Source: Litoribacillus peritrichatus
GTDB lineage: Bacteria > Pseudomonadota > Gammaproteobacteria > Pseudomonadales > Litoribrevibacteraceae
Assembly: GCF_039537985.1 (NCBI RefSeq)
Contig: NZ_BAABBN010000004.1
Location: forward strand, 434,001-498,000
DNA length: 64,000 nucleotides
Direction: 5' to 3'
Part shown: piece by piece, positions 25,316 to 34,232 of the stretch
Position numbering within the stretch: the stretch's first letter is position 1
Layout of the letters: each line of letters starts with the position of its first letter
Translations under genes and position numbers: made by a program
The notes under the pieces: model-generated
What the model saw: only the letters and a program-made list of their open reading frames with translations
Database searches by the model: none
What the model was told of the DNA's origin: nothing

Positions 25316-27481
25316 ATGAAATTTCCAGCGTTAGGTAGGCCGAGCATGTTAACCAAAGATATGTTTCGTAATGCCGGTAATGTTTTCAGTAATAATATGG
25401 GGGTGCCCATACTCTTGCTGACTTTATTGGCAATGATGACCTTGCCAGTCCCTCCATTTATTCTCGATGTGTTGTTTACCTTCAACATTGCCTTGGCTCT
25501 GGTGGTTTTATTGGTTGGCGTTTATGCCCTTCGACCATTGGAGTTTGCTGTTTTTCCTACCATTCTTTTGGTCGCTACCTTATTACGTTTAGCATTGAAT
25601 GTTGCTTCCACCCGAGTGGTGTTGCTTGAAGGTCACCAGGGCGGAGATGCCGCCGGTAAAGTGATTGAAGCGTTCGGTGAAGTGGTTATTGGCGGAAACT
25701 ATGCAGTTGGTTTGGTGGTGTTTGCCATTTTGATGATCATCAACTTTGTGGTTGTCACCAAAGGTGCTGGTCGTATTTCCGAAGTTAGTGCCCGTTTCAC
25801 CTTGGACGCGATGCCTGGTAAACAGATGGCAATTGACGCCGACTTGAATGCCGGCCTGATCGATCAGGAGGAAGCCAAAACCCGAAGGGCGGATATTGCT
25901 CAGGAAGCGGACTTCTACGGTTCCATGGACGGTGCCAGTAAATTCGTTCGAGGCGATGCGGTTGCGGGTATTTTAATCCTCTTAATAAACTTGATCGGTG
26001 GGCTGTCCATCGGTATGGGGCAGCACGATCTTGAGTTTGCTGATGCCGTTGAAAAGTATTCTTTGTTGACCATTGGTGATGGTCTGGTTGCTCAAATACC
26101 TTCTTTAATTCTATCGACTGCTGCGGCCATCATGGTGACGCGAGTGAACAGCGCGGAAGAAATGCGCGATCAGGTTGTAGGTCAGATGTTCAGTTCTCCT
26201 AAAGCGTTGTCGGTATCAGCGGCGATTTTGATTGCGATGGGGTTGGTGCCGGGTATGCCGCATATGGCGTTTCTTGGCTTAGGTGGTTTGGCCGCAGCCG
26301 GTGCTTACTTAATCCATTACCTTAAAAAGAAGAAAGAAGACGTTCAGCAAGAGGGTAAGGCAGGGGAGCTGTTGGATAAAAATGTTCCGAAAGGGCAGGC
26401 AGAGGGTCAAGCGGAAGATGTCAAAGATCTGTCTTGGGACGATGTAACACCTGTTGACCCCGTTGGTTTGGAAGTGGGTTATCGATTGATCCCAATGGTG
26501 GATAAAAGCCAGGGTGGAATGCTGCTAAACCGAATTAAAGGTGTCCGTAAGAAGCTGTCGCAAGAAGTTGGTTTTCTGATGCCTTCGGTCCATATCCGGG
26601 ATAACCTGGATCTGCTGCCAAACGTCTATCGTATTTCGTTAATGGGCGTTGTTGTGGGTGAGGCAGAAATTCACCCCGACCGTGATTTGGCCATTAACCC
26701 AGGTCAGGTTTTTGGCGAAGTAAACGGTATTGCTGCCAAAGACCCGGCGTTCGGCTTGGATGCTTTTTGGATTGAACCAAGCCTGAAAGATAAGGCGCAA
26801 ACTTTAGGCTATACCGTGGTTGATGCAAGTACCGTGGTCGCAACGCATCTAAATCAGCTGTTGTTTAAACACGCGGATGAGTTGATTGGTCATGAAGAAG
26901 TTCAACAGTTGTTGGACCTTCTGAGTAAGAAGTCGCCAAAACTGTCGGAAGAATTGGTACCAAATACTCTGACGTTGAGTGGTTTGTTGAAGGTTCTGCA
27001 AAACCTGCTTTCTGAACAAGTGCCTATTCGTGATATGAGAACGATTGCCGAGGCCATTGTGGAGGCTGCGGCGCGTTCTAAAGACCCTGATTCATTAACG
27101 GAAGCGGTTCGGTTGGCGCTTTCCCGAATGATTGTTCAAAACATAATCGGTTCTGAGGATGAGTTACCTGTTATTACATTAGAACCGAGTCTTGAAAACA
27201 TTTTGTTACAGTCTGTACAACAAGCGAAACAGGCGGGGCAGGTTGGCGGTGATAATATTGTGTTAGAACCCTCTCTTGCAGAACGTTTGCAATCTTCCGT
27301 AAGTGAAGCTGCGCAACGTCAGGAACTGGCAGGAAAATCAGCGGTATTGCTGGTGTCTCCGGCCATACGAAATGCGGTGGCAAAGTTTGTGAAAAATGCG
27401 TCCGAGACATTGGCCGTCTTATCTTACAACGAAGTCCCCGATAATAAGCAGATTACGATCGTCGCTGCAGTAGGAAGTTAA
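25316..27481 (+). CDS. flhA: FlhA, flagellar export gate protein
   Basis: 721 residues. Largest export gate component; its cytoplasmic nonamer binds chaperone-substrate complexes. Eight TM helices fill about 30-330 (MGVPILLLTLLAMMTLPVPP onwards). The FHIPEP family signature is AGRISEVSARFTLDAMPGKQ plus MAIDADLNAGLIDQEEAKTR (about 150-195). The C-terminal domain (about 370-720) has GLEVGYRLIPMVD and FLMPSVHIRDNL. The ATG at 25316 has AAAGGGAGTGGAG before it. Confidence 0.97.
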   Translation: MKFPALGRPSMLTKDMFRNAGNVFSNNMGVPILLLTLLAMMTLPVPPFILDVLFTFNIALALVVLLVGVYALRPLEFAVFPTILLVATLLRLALNVASTRVVLLEGHQGGDAAGKVIEAFGEVVIGGNYAVGLVVFAILMIINFVVVTKGAGRISEVSARFTLDAMPGKQMAIDADLNAGLIDQEEAKTRRADIAQEADFYGSMDGASKFVRGDAVAGILILLINLIGGLSIGMGQHDLEFADAVEKYSLLTIGDGLVAQIPSLILSTAAAIMVTRVNSAEEMRDQVVGQMFSSPKALSVSAAILIAMGLVPGMPHMAFLGLGGLAAAGAYLIHYLKKKKEDVQQEGKAGELLDKNVPKGQAEGQAEDVKDLSWDDVTPVDPVGLEVGYRLIPMVDKSQGGMLLNRIKGVRKKLSQEVGFLMPSVHIRDNLDLLPNVYRISLMGVVVGEAEIHPDRDLAINPGQVFGEVNGIAAKDPAFGLDAFWIEPSLKDKAQTLGYTVVDASTVVATHLNQLLFKHADELIGHEEVQQLLDLLSKKSPKLSEELVPNTLTLSGLLKVLQNLLSEQVPIRDMRTIAEAIVEAAARSKDPDSLTEAVRLALSRMIVQNIIGSEDELPVITLEPSLENILLQSVQQAKQAGQVGGDNIVLEPSLAERLQSSVSEAAQRQELAGKSAVLLVSPAIRNAVAKFVKNASETLAVLSYNEVPDNKQITIVAAVGS

Positions 27482-27496
27482 CGTTAATGAATGAAC

Positions 27497-27513
27497 TGGC
27501 ATCAATTTCGCAT
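27497..27513 (+). promoter_or_regulatory. Sigma-54 promoter candidate for flhF, flanked by an inverted repeat
   Basis: TGGCATCAATTTCGCAT: GG at 27498-27499 and GC at 27510-27511, 10 bases apart. The -24 part TGGCA is perfect; the -12 part reads TTCGC instead of TTGC. It lies between the arms of ACGTTAAT (27481-27488) and ATTAACGT (27521-27528). Confidence 0.6.
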
Positions 27514-27579
27514 TTATAAAATTAACGTCAATTTATTGCTGAAAACATTTCAGGCAGAATTTGTAAGAGTGGCTAAGCT

Positions 27580-28953
27580 ATGAAAGCTAAAAAGTTTTTT
27601 GCTCCAACAATGCAACAAGCATTAAAAAAAGTATCAGAACAAATGGGCCCTGATGCGGTAGTTTTGGCAAATCGCAAAGTGCAAGGCGGGGTGGAAGTTA
27701 TTACTGCGCTGGATTATGACCCAAGACACGATGGGAAAGTGGATTTTGATTACTTTGATAAAGCGGACGCCTCTCTTGGAAAAAATAAATACGTGAACCC
27801 GGATTTAGAAGCCGCGCTGAACAACGCATCGAATGCGGTTTCCAGAAATCAGTGGGGCGGTGTTTCCGATGAGTTGGTCGGCTTGAATGAGCGGCTAGAA
27901 AATTCCTCATTGGAGTCTGCAGGTAAAAGATCTGGAGAACAGCCGTTTAAAAAGAAAGCCTCTATTTTAAGATCCAAATTCAGTAAGCCAGCTTCAAGTG
28001 CACGTCCAAGTGAAGATTTAAGTTCTATGAAGCAGGAGCTTCAGGGGTTGAAGCAGCTGTTGAGACAACAGCTTGAAGACCGGGAGATGGCGGATTATGC
28101 CAACTATCATCCATTGCACGCGGCAGCCTTAAAGCGTCTGAATCAAATGGGCATCAGCAACGGTGTCGCTCGCTCCATTGTTGATCGCATTACCGAAATG
28201 CACGATGAACAGGGTATTTGGCGAGAAGCGTTAACTTTGTTGGCGGATGACCTTCCTATTGCTAAGAGTGACTTATTGGAGCGTGGAGGGGTATACGCAT
28301 TTTTTGGTCCGTCTGGCTCTGGTAAGACAACAACCATGGCTAAGTTAACCGCTAAATTTGCATTGAAGCACGGAAGTGAAGGGGTTGTGCTAATCTCTAC
28401 TGACAGTCAACGAATTGGCGCTCATGATCAAATGCGGACTTTGGGACGGATTTTGAATGTTCCTGTTCGCGTGGTGGATAAAAAGCATTCTCTTGAGCAG
28501 CTTTTGAATACAGTCAGAAATAAGTCGTTGGTCATTATTGATACGCCGGGGGTTGATCCTTCGACATCTTCAATACATCAACAGCTTCGAATGGTTAAGC
28601 AGAACTCAAGTAATTTTAAGGCTTTTTTGACCTTACCATGCACATTACATAAGTCTGTTGTTACGAAAGTACTTGATACATATCAAGACTTTAGCTTGAA
28701 TGGTTGTATTCTAAGTAAAATCGATGAAGCGGGTTCATTGGGTGAAATCATTGATGTTCTGATTGAGCGGGTCATGCCAGTGGCTTATGTGACTAACGGC
28801 GCAAGAATTCCTGATGACATTGAAAATGCCAACGCCGGTAATTTAGTCAGTAAAGCCGTTTATATGTATCAGCAGCTTAATGGTGGAGTTTCTGCTTTTG
28901 CGGATGAGTTAAAACAGGCAGAACAAGCATTTTCAAAAAGAATAGCGAGTTAA
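27580..28953 (+). CDS. flhF: FlhF, SRP-type GTPase for polar flagellum placement
   Basis: 457 residues. FlhF marks the pole where the flagellum is built. The N-terminal KKFFAPTMQQALKKVSEQMG and DAVVLANRK segments are typical B-domain start. A variable linker (about 65-150) precedes the N and G domains. P-loop: FFGPSGSGKTTTMAKLTAKF; then STDSQRIGAHDQMRTLGRIL; G3 IIDTPGVDP where most FlhF proteins have DTAGM; G4 SKIDEAGSLGEIIDV. The G3 change is modest but visible. fleN follows after 61 bases. Confidence 0.95.
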   Translation: MKAKKFFAPTMQQALKKVSEQMGPDAVVLANRKVQGGVEVITALDYDPRHDGKVDFDYFDKADASLGKNKYVNPDLEAALNNASNAVSRNQWGGVSDELVGLNERLENSSLESAGKRSGEQPFKKKASILRSKFSKPASSARPSEDLSSMKQELQGLKQLLRQQLEDREMADYANYHPLHAAALKRLNQMGISNGVARSIVDRITEMHDEQGIWREALTLLADDLPIAKSDLLERGGVYAFFGPSGSGKTTTMAKLTAKFALKHGSEGVVLISTDSQRIGAHDQMRTLGRILNVPVRVVDKKHSLEQLLNTVRNKSLVIIDTPGVDPSTSSIHQQLRMVKQNSSNFKAFLTLPCTLHKSVVTKVLDTYQDFSLNGCILSKIDEAGSLGEIIDVLIERVMPVAYVTNGARIPDDIENANAGNLVSKAVYMYQQLNGGVSAFADELKQAEQAFSKRIAS

Positions 28954-28958
28954 TAAAA

Positions 28959-28986
28959 AGCATAAATTCAAATTTTTCTTTATGCT
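28959..28986 (+). other. Hairpin between flhF and fleN
   Basis: AGCATAAA and TTTATGCT (28959-28966 and 28979-28986) pair around a 12-base AT-rich loop, 6 bases after the flhF stop. There is no clean T-run behind it, so it is more likely an mRNA-processing or attenuation element than a terminator. Confidence 0.4.
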
Positions 28987-29014
28987 GATTTAGAAGAGTG
29001 CCACAGGAGTAGGT

Positions 29015-29833
29015 ATGAGTAGTAGTCCAGTACAAGTAATTGCTGTCACAGGAGGAAAAGGCGGCGTTGGCAAGAGCAACGTTGCTTTAAACCTAGGGAT
29101 TGCTTTGTGCGAAAAGGGGCGTCGGACGGTCTTGCTGGACGCGGATTTAGGATTGGCCAATATCGATATTCTGTTGGGGATTTCTTCCACTAAAACGCTT
29201 GAGCATGTTTTAAGCGGTGAATGCACTCTTTCAGAAATTATGGTGCCAGGGCCGATGGGGCTGAAAATAGTTCCCGCCTCCTCGGGAACGAAGCACATGG
29301 TGAATCTTTCTTCACAGCAGCACGCCGGACTTATTCATGCGTTCAGTGAAGTGTCGCATCAAATGGACGTACTGATCGTGGATACCGCAGCGGGTATCGC
29401 GGATGATGTGATCAGTTTTGTTCGTGCTTCCAATGAAGTGCTGGTGGTAGTAACGGACGAACCGACCTCTATCACAGATGCGTATGCACTCATCAAACTT
29501 TTAAACCGGGACTACGGTATGTATCGTTTCCGGGTTGTAGCAAATATGGTTAAAACGCAACAAGATGGGCGTAATTTGTTTGCTAAACTCACTAAGGTAA
29601 CTGACAGGTTTTTAGATGTCGCACTGCAATATGTAGGGTCGGTGCCTTTTGATGAACAGGTAAAGAAATCGGTACAAAGACAAAAAGCGGTGCTGGAGGC
29701 TTATCCAAGATCCAAGGCTTCCATCGCGATCAGAGCTCTGGCGCAAAAGGCAGATGCCTGGCCGTTACCGACGTCGTCGAAAGGTCATTTGGAGTTTTTT
29801 GCAGAGCAATTAGTTCAATATAACGTAGGTTAG
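29015..29833 (+). CDS. fleN: FleN (FlhG), MinD-like ATPase controlling flagellar number
   Basis: 272 residues. ParA/MinD-type ATPase that limits polar flagella to one, in pseudomonads by restraining FleQ and by acting on FlhF. Deviant Walker A AVTGGKGGVGKSNVALNLG (about 10-28), LLDADLGLANIDILLGI, VDTAAGIADDVISFV and DEPTSITDAYALIKLL are visible. As in Pseudomonas FleN, I see no N-terminal DQAxxLR motif, which in other FlhG proteins activates the FlhF GTPase. fliA follows after 54 bases. Confidence 0.95.
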   Translation: MSSSPVQVIAVTGGKGGVGKSNVALNLGIALCEKGRRTVLLDADLGLANIDILLGISSTKTLEHVLSGECTLSEIMVPGPMGLKIVPASSGTKHMVNLSSQQHAGLIHAFSEVSHQMDVLIVDTAAGIADDVISFVRASNEVLVVVTDEPTSITDAYALIKLLNRDYGMYRFRVVANMVKTQQDGRNLFAKLTKVTDRFLDVALQYVGSVPFDEQVKKSVQRQKAVLEAYPRSKASIAIRALAQKADAWPLPTSSKGHLEFFAEQLVQYNVG

Positions 29834-29887
29834 TTGTGTTGAAAGTTAATATTCAGAGTCAGACTGAAAGAAATGTAGGGTGTTGCT

Positions 29888-30631
29888 ATGGCTGCAGTTA
29901 GTGGGGTTGTTATGTATTCGGAGACTGATCCTAAAGGGGCTCACAACCTTGTTCAGAAGTATGCCGGCCTGGTAAAGAAAATTGCGACTCATCTAATGGG
30001 GCGCTTGCCGCCAAGTGTTCAGCTGGACGATTTGATTCAGTCTGGGATGATTGGTTTGCTGGAGGCGGCTAAAAAGTACGATGCTTCCAAAGGTGCCAGC
30101 TTTGAAACATATGCGGGTATTCGAATTCGGGGTGCTATGCTGGATGAGATACGCCGTGGTGATTGGGCACCAAGGTCGGTGCACAGAAACGGCCGAAGAG
30201 TGATGGACGCCATCAAACAGGTGGAAGGCCAGACGGGCCGAGATGCGCAAGATAATGAAGTTGCTAAAGAATTAGGTGTGTCAGTCGATGAATACCATAG
30301 TTATCTCCAGGATTCGGTCGGCAGTAAGCTATTTAGCTTCGAAGAATTGATTGCAGAAGGTGAGTATCAGAAAGATGACTTTCATGGTACAACACCGGGA
30401 CCTTTTGATGACGTTGCCAAGCAAAGATTTCGCAGAAAGCTTACAGAGGCGATTACGCGCTTGCCGGAACGTGAACGGTTAACGTTGGCTCTTTATTATA
30501 ATGAAGAGCTAAACTTAAAAGAGATAGGTGAGATATTGGGAGTGAGTGAGTCTCGAGTAAGTCAGATTCACAGCCAGGCTGCGCATAGATTGAAAGCACG
30601 ATTGTTGGAGTGGAATGACGAAAGTGCTTAA
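29888..30631 (+). CDS. fliA: FliA, flagellar sigma factor (sigma-28)
   Basis: 247 residues. Directs RNA polymerase to TAAAGTTT-N11-GCCGATAA promoters; two good matches occur in this window (5558, 9277). Region 2 is AGLVKKIATHLMGRLPPSVQ and LDDLIQSGMIGLLEAAKKYD with SFETYAGIRIRGAMLDEIR. Region 3 is DWAPRSVHRNGRRVMDAI. Region 4 is LPERERLTLALYYNEELNLK and EIGEILGVSESRVSQIHSQA. It lies in the flhF-fleN-fliA-cheY run as in Pseudomonas and Vibrio. Confidence 0.97.
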   Translation: MAAVSGVVMYSETDPKGAHNLVQKYAGLVKKIATHLMGRLPPSVQLDDLIQSGMIGLLEAAKKYDASKGASFETYAGIRIRGAMLDEIRRGDWAPRSVHRNGRRVMDAIKQVEGQTGRDAQDNEVAKELGVSVDEYHSYLQDSVGSKLFSFEELIAEGEYQKDDFHGTTPGPFDDVAKQRFRRKLTEAITRLPERERLTLALYYNEELNLKEIGEILGVSESRVSQIHSQAAHRLKARLLEWNDESA

Positions 30632-30734
30632 AAACTGCATAATTACTGGATAGTCTAAATCTAATGACTACACTTACTTTACAACCATATTCGAATGGAA
30701 ATTCTATTTTCCATCAAGGTCTTGGGAGGTTATC

Positions 30735-31124
30735 TTGGACAAGAATATGAAAATTCTGATAGTTGACGATTTTTCAACTATGAGACGAATCATTAAGAAT
30801 TTACTAAAAGACTTGGGGTTCACAAATACCCATGAAGCGGATGACGGCAGTACGGGATTACCTATGCTTAAAACGGGTGATTTTGACTTCCTGATTACTG
30901 ACTGGAACATGCCAGGCATGACGGGCATTGACTTGTTACGCGCTGTACGTGCAGACGAAGCCTTGGCTCATACGCCAGTGCTTATGGTTACCGCCGAAGC
31001 GAAACGCGAGCAGATTGTTGCTGCTGCGCAAGCGGGTGTGAATGGCTATGTTGTAAAACCGTTTACCGCTCAGGCACTCAAAGAAAAGATCGAAAAGATC
31101 TTTGAGCGTGTGGATGCAAGTTAA
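30735..31124 (+). CDS. cheY: CheY response regulator (main flagellar system)
   Basis: 129-residue receiver. Acid pocket D11-D12, phosphorylation site D56 (LITDWNMPGMTG), VTAEAKREQI and VVKPFTAQALKEKIEKIFE as in Pseudomonas and Vibrio CheY. TTG 30735 is chosen as start: GGGAGG is 5 bases upstream, and the resulting N-terminus MDKNMKILIVDDFSTMRRI resembles Vibrio CheY. The in-frame ATG at 30747 has no ribosome site at a useful distance. cheZ and cheA follow, so this is the CheY expected to bind FliM. Confidence 0.96.
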   Translation: MDKNMKILIVDDFSTMRRIIKNLLKDLGFTNTHEADDGSTGLPMLKTGDFDFLITDWNMPGMTGIDLLRAVRADEALAHTPVLMVTAEAKREQIVAAAQAGVNGYVVKPFTAQALKEKIEKIFERVDAS

Positions 31125-31156
31125 CCTTTAGTGACCGTTCTCGAAAGGGGAACCAA

Positions 31157-31939
31157 ATGGCTGATAGTAAATCGGGCGGTCACCTGGAAGATATTCAGGA
31201 TTCGATCCGAGAACATACAAAGTCGCTTGTAGATGCAGTGGAAGCTGGAGATTTTACAAGTGCTATTCAACATGTACAAAACCTATCTGATGTAAGGGAT
31301 CAAAGTTTATATCGTGAAATTGGCCGTTTAACGCGGGGATTACACGACTCGATCAAGAACTTTGAGATCGATATATCCAGCAGTGAACAAGAAACCGATG
31401 AATCTAAAATGGCAGATGCGTCGGATCGTCTTGGTTACGTGATCCAATCAACCAACAACGCAGCAAACAAGACAATGGATCTTGTGGAGGAAACCATTCC
31501 TGTTGTGGATGACTTAAAAGCGGAAGCGGCTGAGTTATCGGTTGAGTGGGGGAAGTTACTAAGAAGAGAACTGGAAGTCTCCGATTTCCGGCAACTTTAT
31601 AAAAAAATAGATGTGTTCCTGAAAAAGGTGGATGGCTCCGGTTCTACGATGTCCTCCAACCTCTCTAACATTCTATTGGCGCAAGACTACCAAGATTTAA
31701 CCGGTCAGGTAATCCAAAAGGTTATCAAGCTGGTTAAAGGGGTCGAAACGGATCTTGTTGAGCTTGTTAAAATGGCCGGTTTGGTTGAACGAATTACCGG
31801 CATTGAAAAAACTCAAGAAGTTACCGAGGCGGCCGATGAACTGTTAGCAGAGGGTCCTATAGTCGACGCTGAAGAACGCGAGAATGTAGTGACCAGTCAG
31901 GATGAGGTGGATGACTTGTTGTCCAGCCTTGGATTCTAA
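31157..31939 (+). CDS. cheZ: CheZ, CheY-phosphate phosphatase
   Basis: 260 residues, mainly a long helical hairpin. The catalytic segment LLAQDYQDLTGQVIQKVIKL carries the conserved Asp and Gln used to remove phosphate from CheY. The C-terminal amphipathic CheY-binding helix is SQDEVDDLLSSLGF. Only one cheZ is present; it lies between cheY2 and cheA2. System 1 has none. Confidence 0.96.
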   Translation: MADSKSGGHLEDIQDSIREHTKSLVDAVEAGDFTSAIQHVQNLSDVRDQSLYREIGRLTRGLHDSIKNFEIDISSSEQETDESKMADASDRLGYVIQSTNNAANKTMDLVEETIPVVDDLKAEAAELSVEWGKLLRRELEVSDFRQLYKKIDVFLKKVDGSGSTMSSNLSNILLAQDYQDLTGQVIQKVIKLVKGVETDLVELVKMAGLVERITGIEKTQEVTEAADELLAEGPIVDAEERENVVTSQDEVDDLLSSLGF

Positions 31940-31949
31940 GGAGTCATGA

Positions 31950-34211
31950 ATGAGTTTCGAGGCCGATGAAGAAATCCTCCAGGATTTCCTGGTAGAGTCA
32001 GGGGAAATTTTGGAGCTGCTTCAAGAGCAGTTGGTCGAACTGGAGCAAAAGCCGGACGACATGGATTTATTAAACGCCATTTTCCGTGGTTTTCACACGG
32101 TAAAAGGCGGCGCAGGTTTTTTACAGTTAACTAATTTAGTTGATTGTTGCCATGTTGCAGAAAACGTCTTTGATATTTTACGAAATGGTCAAAGATCAGT
32201 AGATTCCGAGCTAATGGACGTTGTATTACAAGCGCTTGATGCTGTAAATGAAATGTTCTCCTGTGTTCGTAATGGTGAAGAATTGCCTGCAGCTGATCCG
32301 CAACTACTCGCAAGCCTCGAACAACTCGCCAGACCTGAAAGTGCCGATGAGGCAGCGCCAGCTGCTGAACCGGTGGCGGACAACTCCGCTGGAGATCAGG
32401 CTGACGCCGAATTTGATCAGATGGTGGCATCTGCTGATTCAGGATCTGAATCTTCTAATGTTGAACTGTTTGATACTGATACACCCGCTGCACCTGCCAG
32501 TGCCGCTGGCGGTGATGAGATCACCGAAGAAGAATTTGAAGCGTTATTGAATGAATTACACGGTGAAGGGGGCTCCCCTACGGGTGGGGCTTCTGCACCG
32601 GCACCTTCTCCTGCTGTCAGTACGCCTGCTCCGGCAGCCAGTGCGGCAGGGGGTGAAGAAATTTCCGAAGATGAATTTGATGCATTATTGGATCAATTAC
32701 ACGGTGCAGGCAAAGGACCAGGGGTAGGTAAAGCACCTGCTCCAGAGCCCGCGCCTGCTGCACCTGCAGCGTCAGGTAATAGCGATGTAATTTCTGATGA
32801 TGAATTCGAAAACCTGTTAGATGAACTGCATGGGGCAGGTAAAGGGCCTACTGTAGTTGCTGAAACAGGTACTTCGAATCCTGCGCCTGAGCCATCGGCT
32901 GTCGCACCTAAGAAAGAGGCTGCGCCGGCAGCGAACCCAACACCAACGCCTCCAGCGGCTGCTAAACCCGCGCCTGCGCCAGCTAAATCTGCGCCGCCTA
33001 AGCCGCCTGCGAAAGACTCGGCACCTACAGAAACAACCGTTCGAGTTGATACAAAGCGCCTTGATGACATCATGAACATGGTTGGCGAACTGGTATTAGT
33101 TCGTAACCGTTTGGTTCGTTTGGGGATGGCGAGCTCAGACGAAGATGTTTCCAAAGCCGTGTCGAATCTTGACGTGGTAACTGCGGATCTTCAAACGTCT
33201 GTTATGAAAACCCGAATGCAACCGATTAAGAAAGTTTTCGGGCGTTTTCCACGAGTTGTACGAGATCTTGCAAGAACACTGAAAAAAGAAGTGAATCTTG
33301 AGTTGGTGGGTGAAGAAACCGACTTGGATAAGAACTTGGTGGAGGCGTTGGCCGATCCACTGGTTCACTTGGTTCGAAATGCGGTGGATCATGGTGTTGA
33401 AACACCGGAAGTTCGTGAAGAAAATAAGAAAGCGCGTACCGGTAAGGTTGTGCTGTCTGCTGAGCAAGAGGGCGATCATATCTTGCTGAGTATTCAGGAT
33501 GACGGCGGTGGTATGAACCCTGACGTATTGCGTCAAAAAGCGGTAGAAAAAGGGGTATATGATCAGGATGCTGCGGATCGTCTCAGCGATAAAGAAGCAT
33601 TCAACCTGATTTTTCACCCTGGCTTTTCGACCAAAGAAGTGATTTCGGATGTGTCCGGTCGTGGTGTCGGCATGGATGTTGTGAAAACCAAAATTTCACA
33701 GCTGAACGGCACCATTGATGTGGATTCTGAGATTAATAAGGGGACAAGAATATCCATCAAAGTGCCTCTGACTTTGGCCATCATGCCGACCTTGATGGTG
33801 ATGCTGGATAGTCAGGCCTTTGCTTTCCCGTTGGTCAGTGTGAATGAGATTTTCCATTTGGATATTTCGCAGACCAACGTGGTAGATGGTCAGGAAGTGA
33901 TTGTCGTTCGTGAAAAAGTTTATCCCTTGTTTCACCTGAAACGATGGTTAGTGAAAAAGACCCTATCCGATGACGAAGAAAGCTCTGCTCATGTTGTCAT
34001 CGTTTCAGTTGGCACTCAGCGCGTTGGTTTCGTAGTGGATCAGTTGATCGGCCAAGAAGAGGTAGTCATTAAACCACTTGGAAAAATGCTCCACGGAACG
34101 CCTGGTATGTCTGGTGCTACAATCACCGGAGATGGTCGTATTGCGTTGATTCTTGATGTGCCTAGTATGCTTAACAATTATGCTTCGAAGGCCATGAATA
34201 ATTATAATTAA
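31950..34211 (+). CDS. cheA: CheA histidine kinase (main flagellar system)
   Basis: 753 residues. Hpt domain with H49 (RGFHTVKGGAGFLQLTNLV); a roughly 230-residue Ala/Pro-rich linker; dimerisation helices (about 365-430, RVDTKRLDDIMNMVGELVLV); ATPase domain with HLVRNAVDHGVETP, IQDDGGGM and VSGRGVGMDVV; C-terminal CheW-like domain. The linker carries three copies of a 17-residue motif of the type (D/E)xI(S/T)xxEFxxLLxxLHG at about 189-205, 236-252 and 279-295. No clear P2 domain is seen. In Vibrio a CheA linker region binds ParP; parP is encoded downstream here, so the motifs are candidate docking sites. Confidence 0.96.
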   Translation: MSFEADEEILQDFLVESGEILELLQEQLVELEQKPDDMDLLNAIFRGFHTVKGGAGFLQLTNLVDCCHVAENVFDILRNGQRSVDSELMDVVLQALDAVNEMFSCVRNGEELPAADPQLLASLEQLARPESADEAAPAAEPVADNSAGDQADAEFDQMVASADSGSESSNVELFDTDTPAAPASAAGGDEITEEEFEALLNELHGEGGSPTGGASAPAPSPAVSTPAPAASAAGGEEISEDEFDALLDQLHGAGKGPGVGKAPAPEPAPAAPAASGNSDVISDDEFENLLDELHGAGKGPTVVAETGTSNPAPEPSAVAPKKEAAPAANPTPTPPAAAKPAPAPAKSAPPKPPAKDSAPTETTVRVDTKRLDDIMNMVGELVLVRNRLVRLGMASSDEDVSKAVSNLDVVTADLQTSVMKTRMQPIKKVFGRFPRVVRDLARTLKKEVNLELVGEETDLDKNLVEALADPLVHLVRNAVDHGVETPEVREENKKARTGKVVLSAEQEGDHILLSIQDDGGGMNPDVLRQKAVEKGVYDQDAADRLSDKEAFNLIFHPGFSTKEVISDVSGRGVGMDVVKTKISQLNGTIDVDSEINKGTRISIKVPLTLAIMPTLMVMLDSQAFAFPLVSVNEIFHLDISQTNVVDGQEVIVVREKVYPLFHLKRWLVKKTLSDDEESSAHVVIVSVGTQRVGFVVDQLIGQEEVVIKPLGKMLHGTPGMSGATITGDGRIALILDVPSMLNNYASKAMNNYN
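32514..32834 (+). repeat. Three copies of an acidic EF-LL-LHG motif in the CheA2 linker
   Basis: In-frame copies at 32514-32564 (DEITEEEFEALLNELHG), 32655-32705 (EEISEDEFDALLDQLHG) and 32784-32834 (DVISDDEFENLLDELHG), spaced 47 and 43 residues apart. The spacers are Ala/Pro-rich and unrelated to each other, so selection has kept the motif and not the spacer. Confidence 0.9.
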
Positions 34212-34232
34212 CCTTGAGTTTTTGGAGTACTA

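Noticed and set aside
32693..33154. 153-codon minus-strand frame across the CheA2 linker
   Set aside because: Gly/Ala/Ser-rich mirror of the Ala/Pro linker; no ribosome site and no homology pattern.
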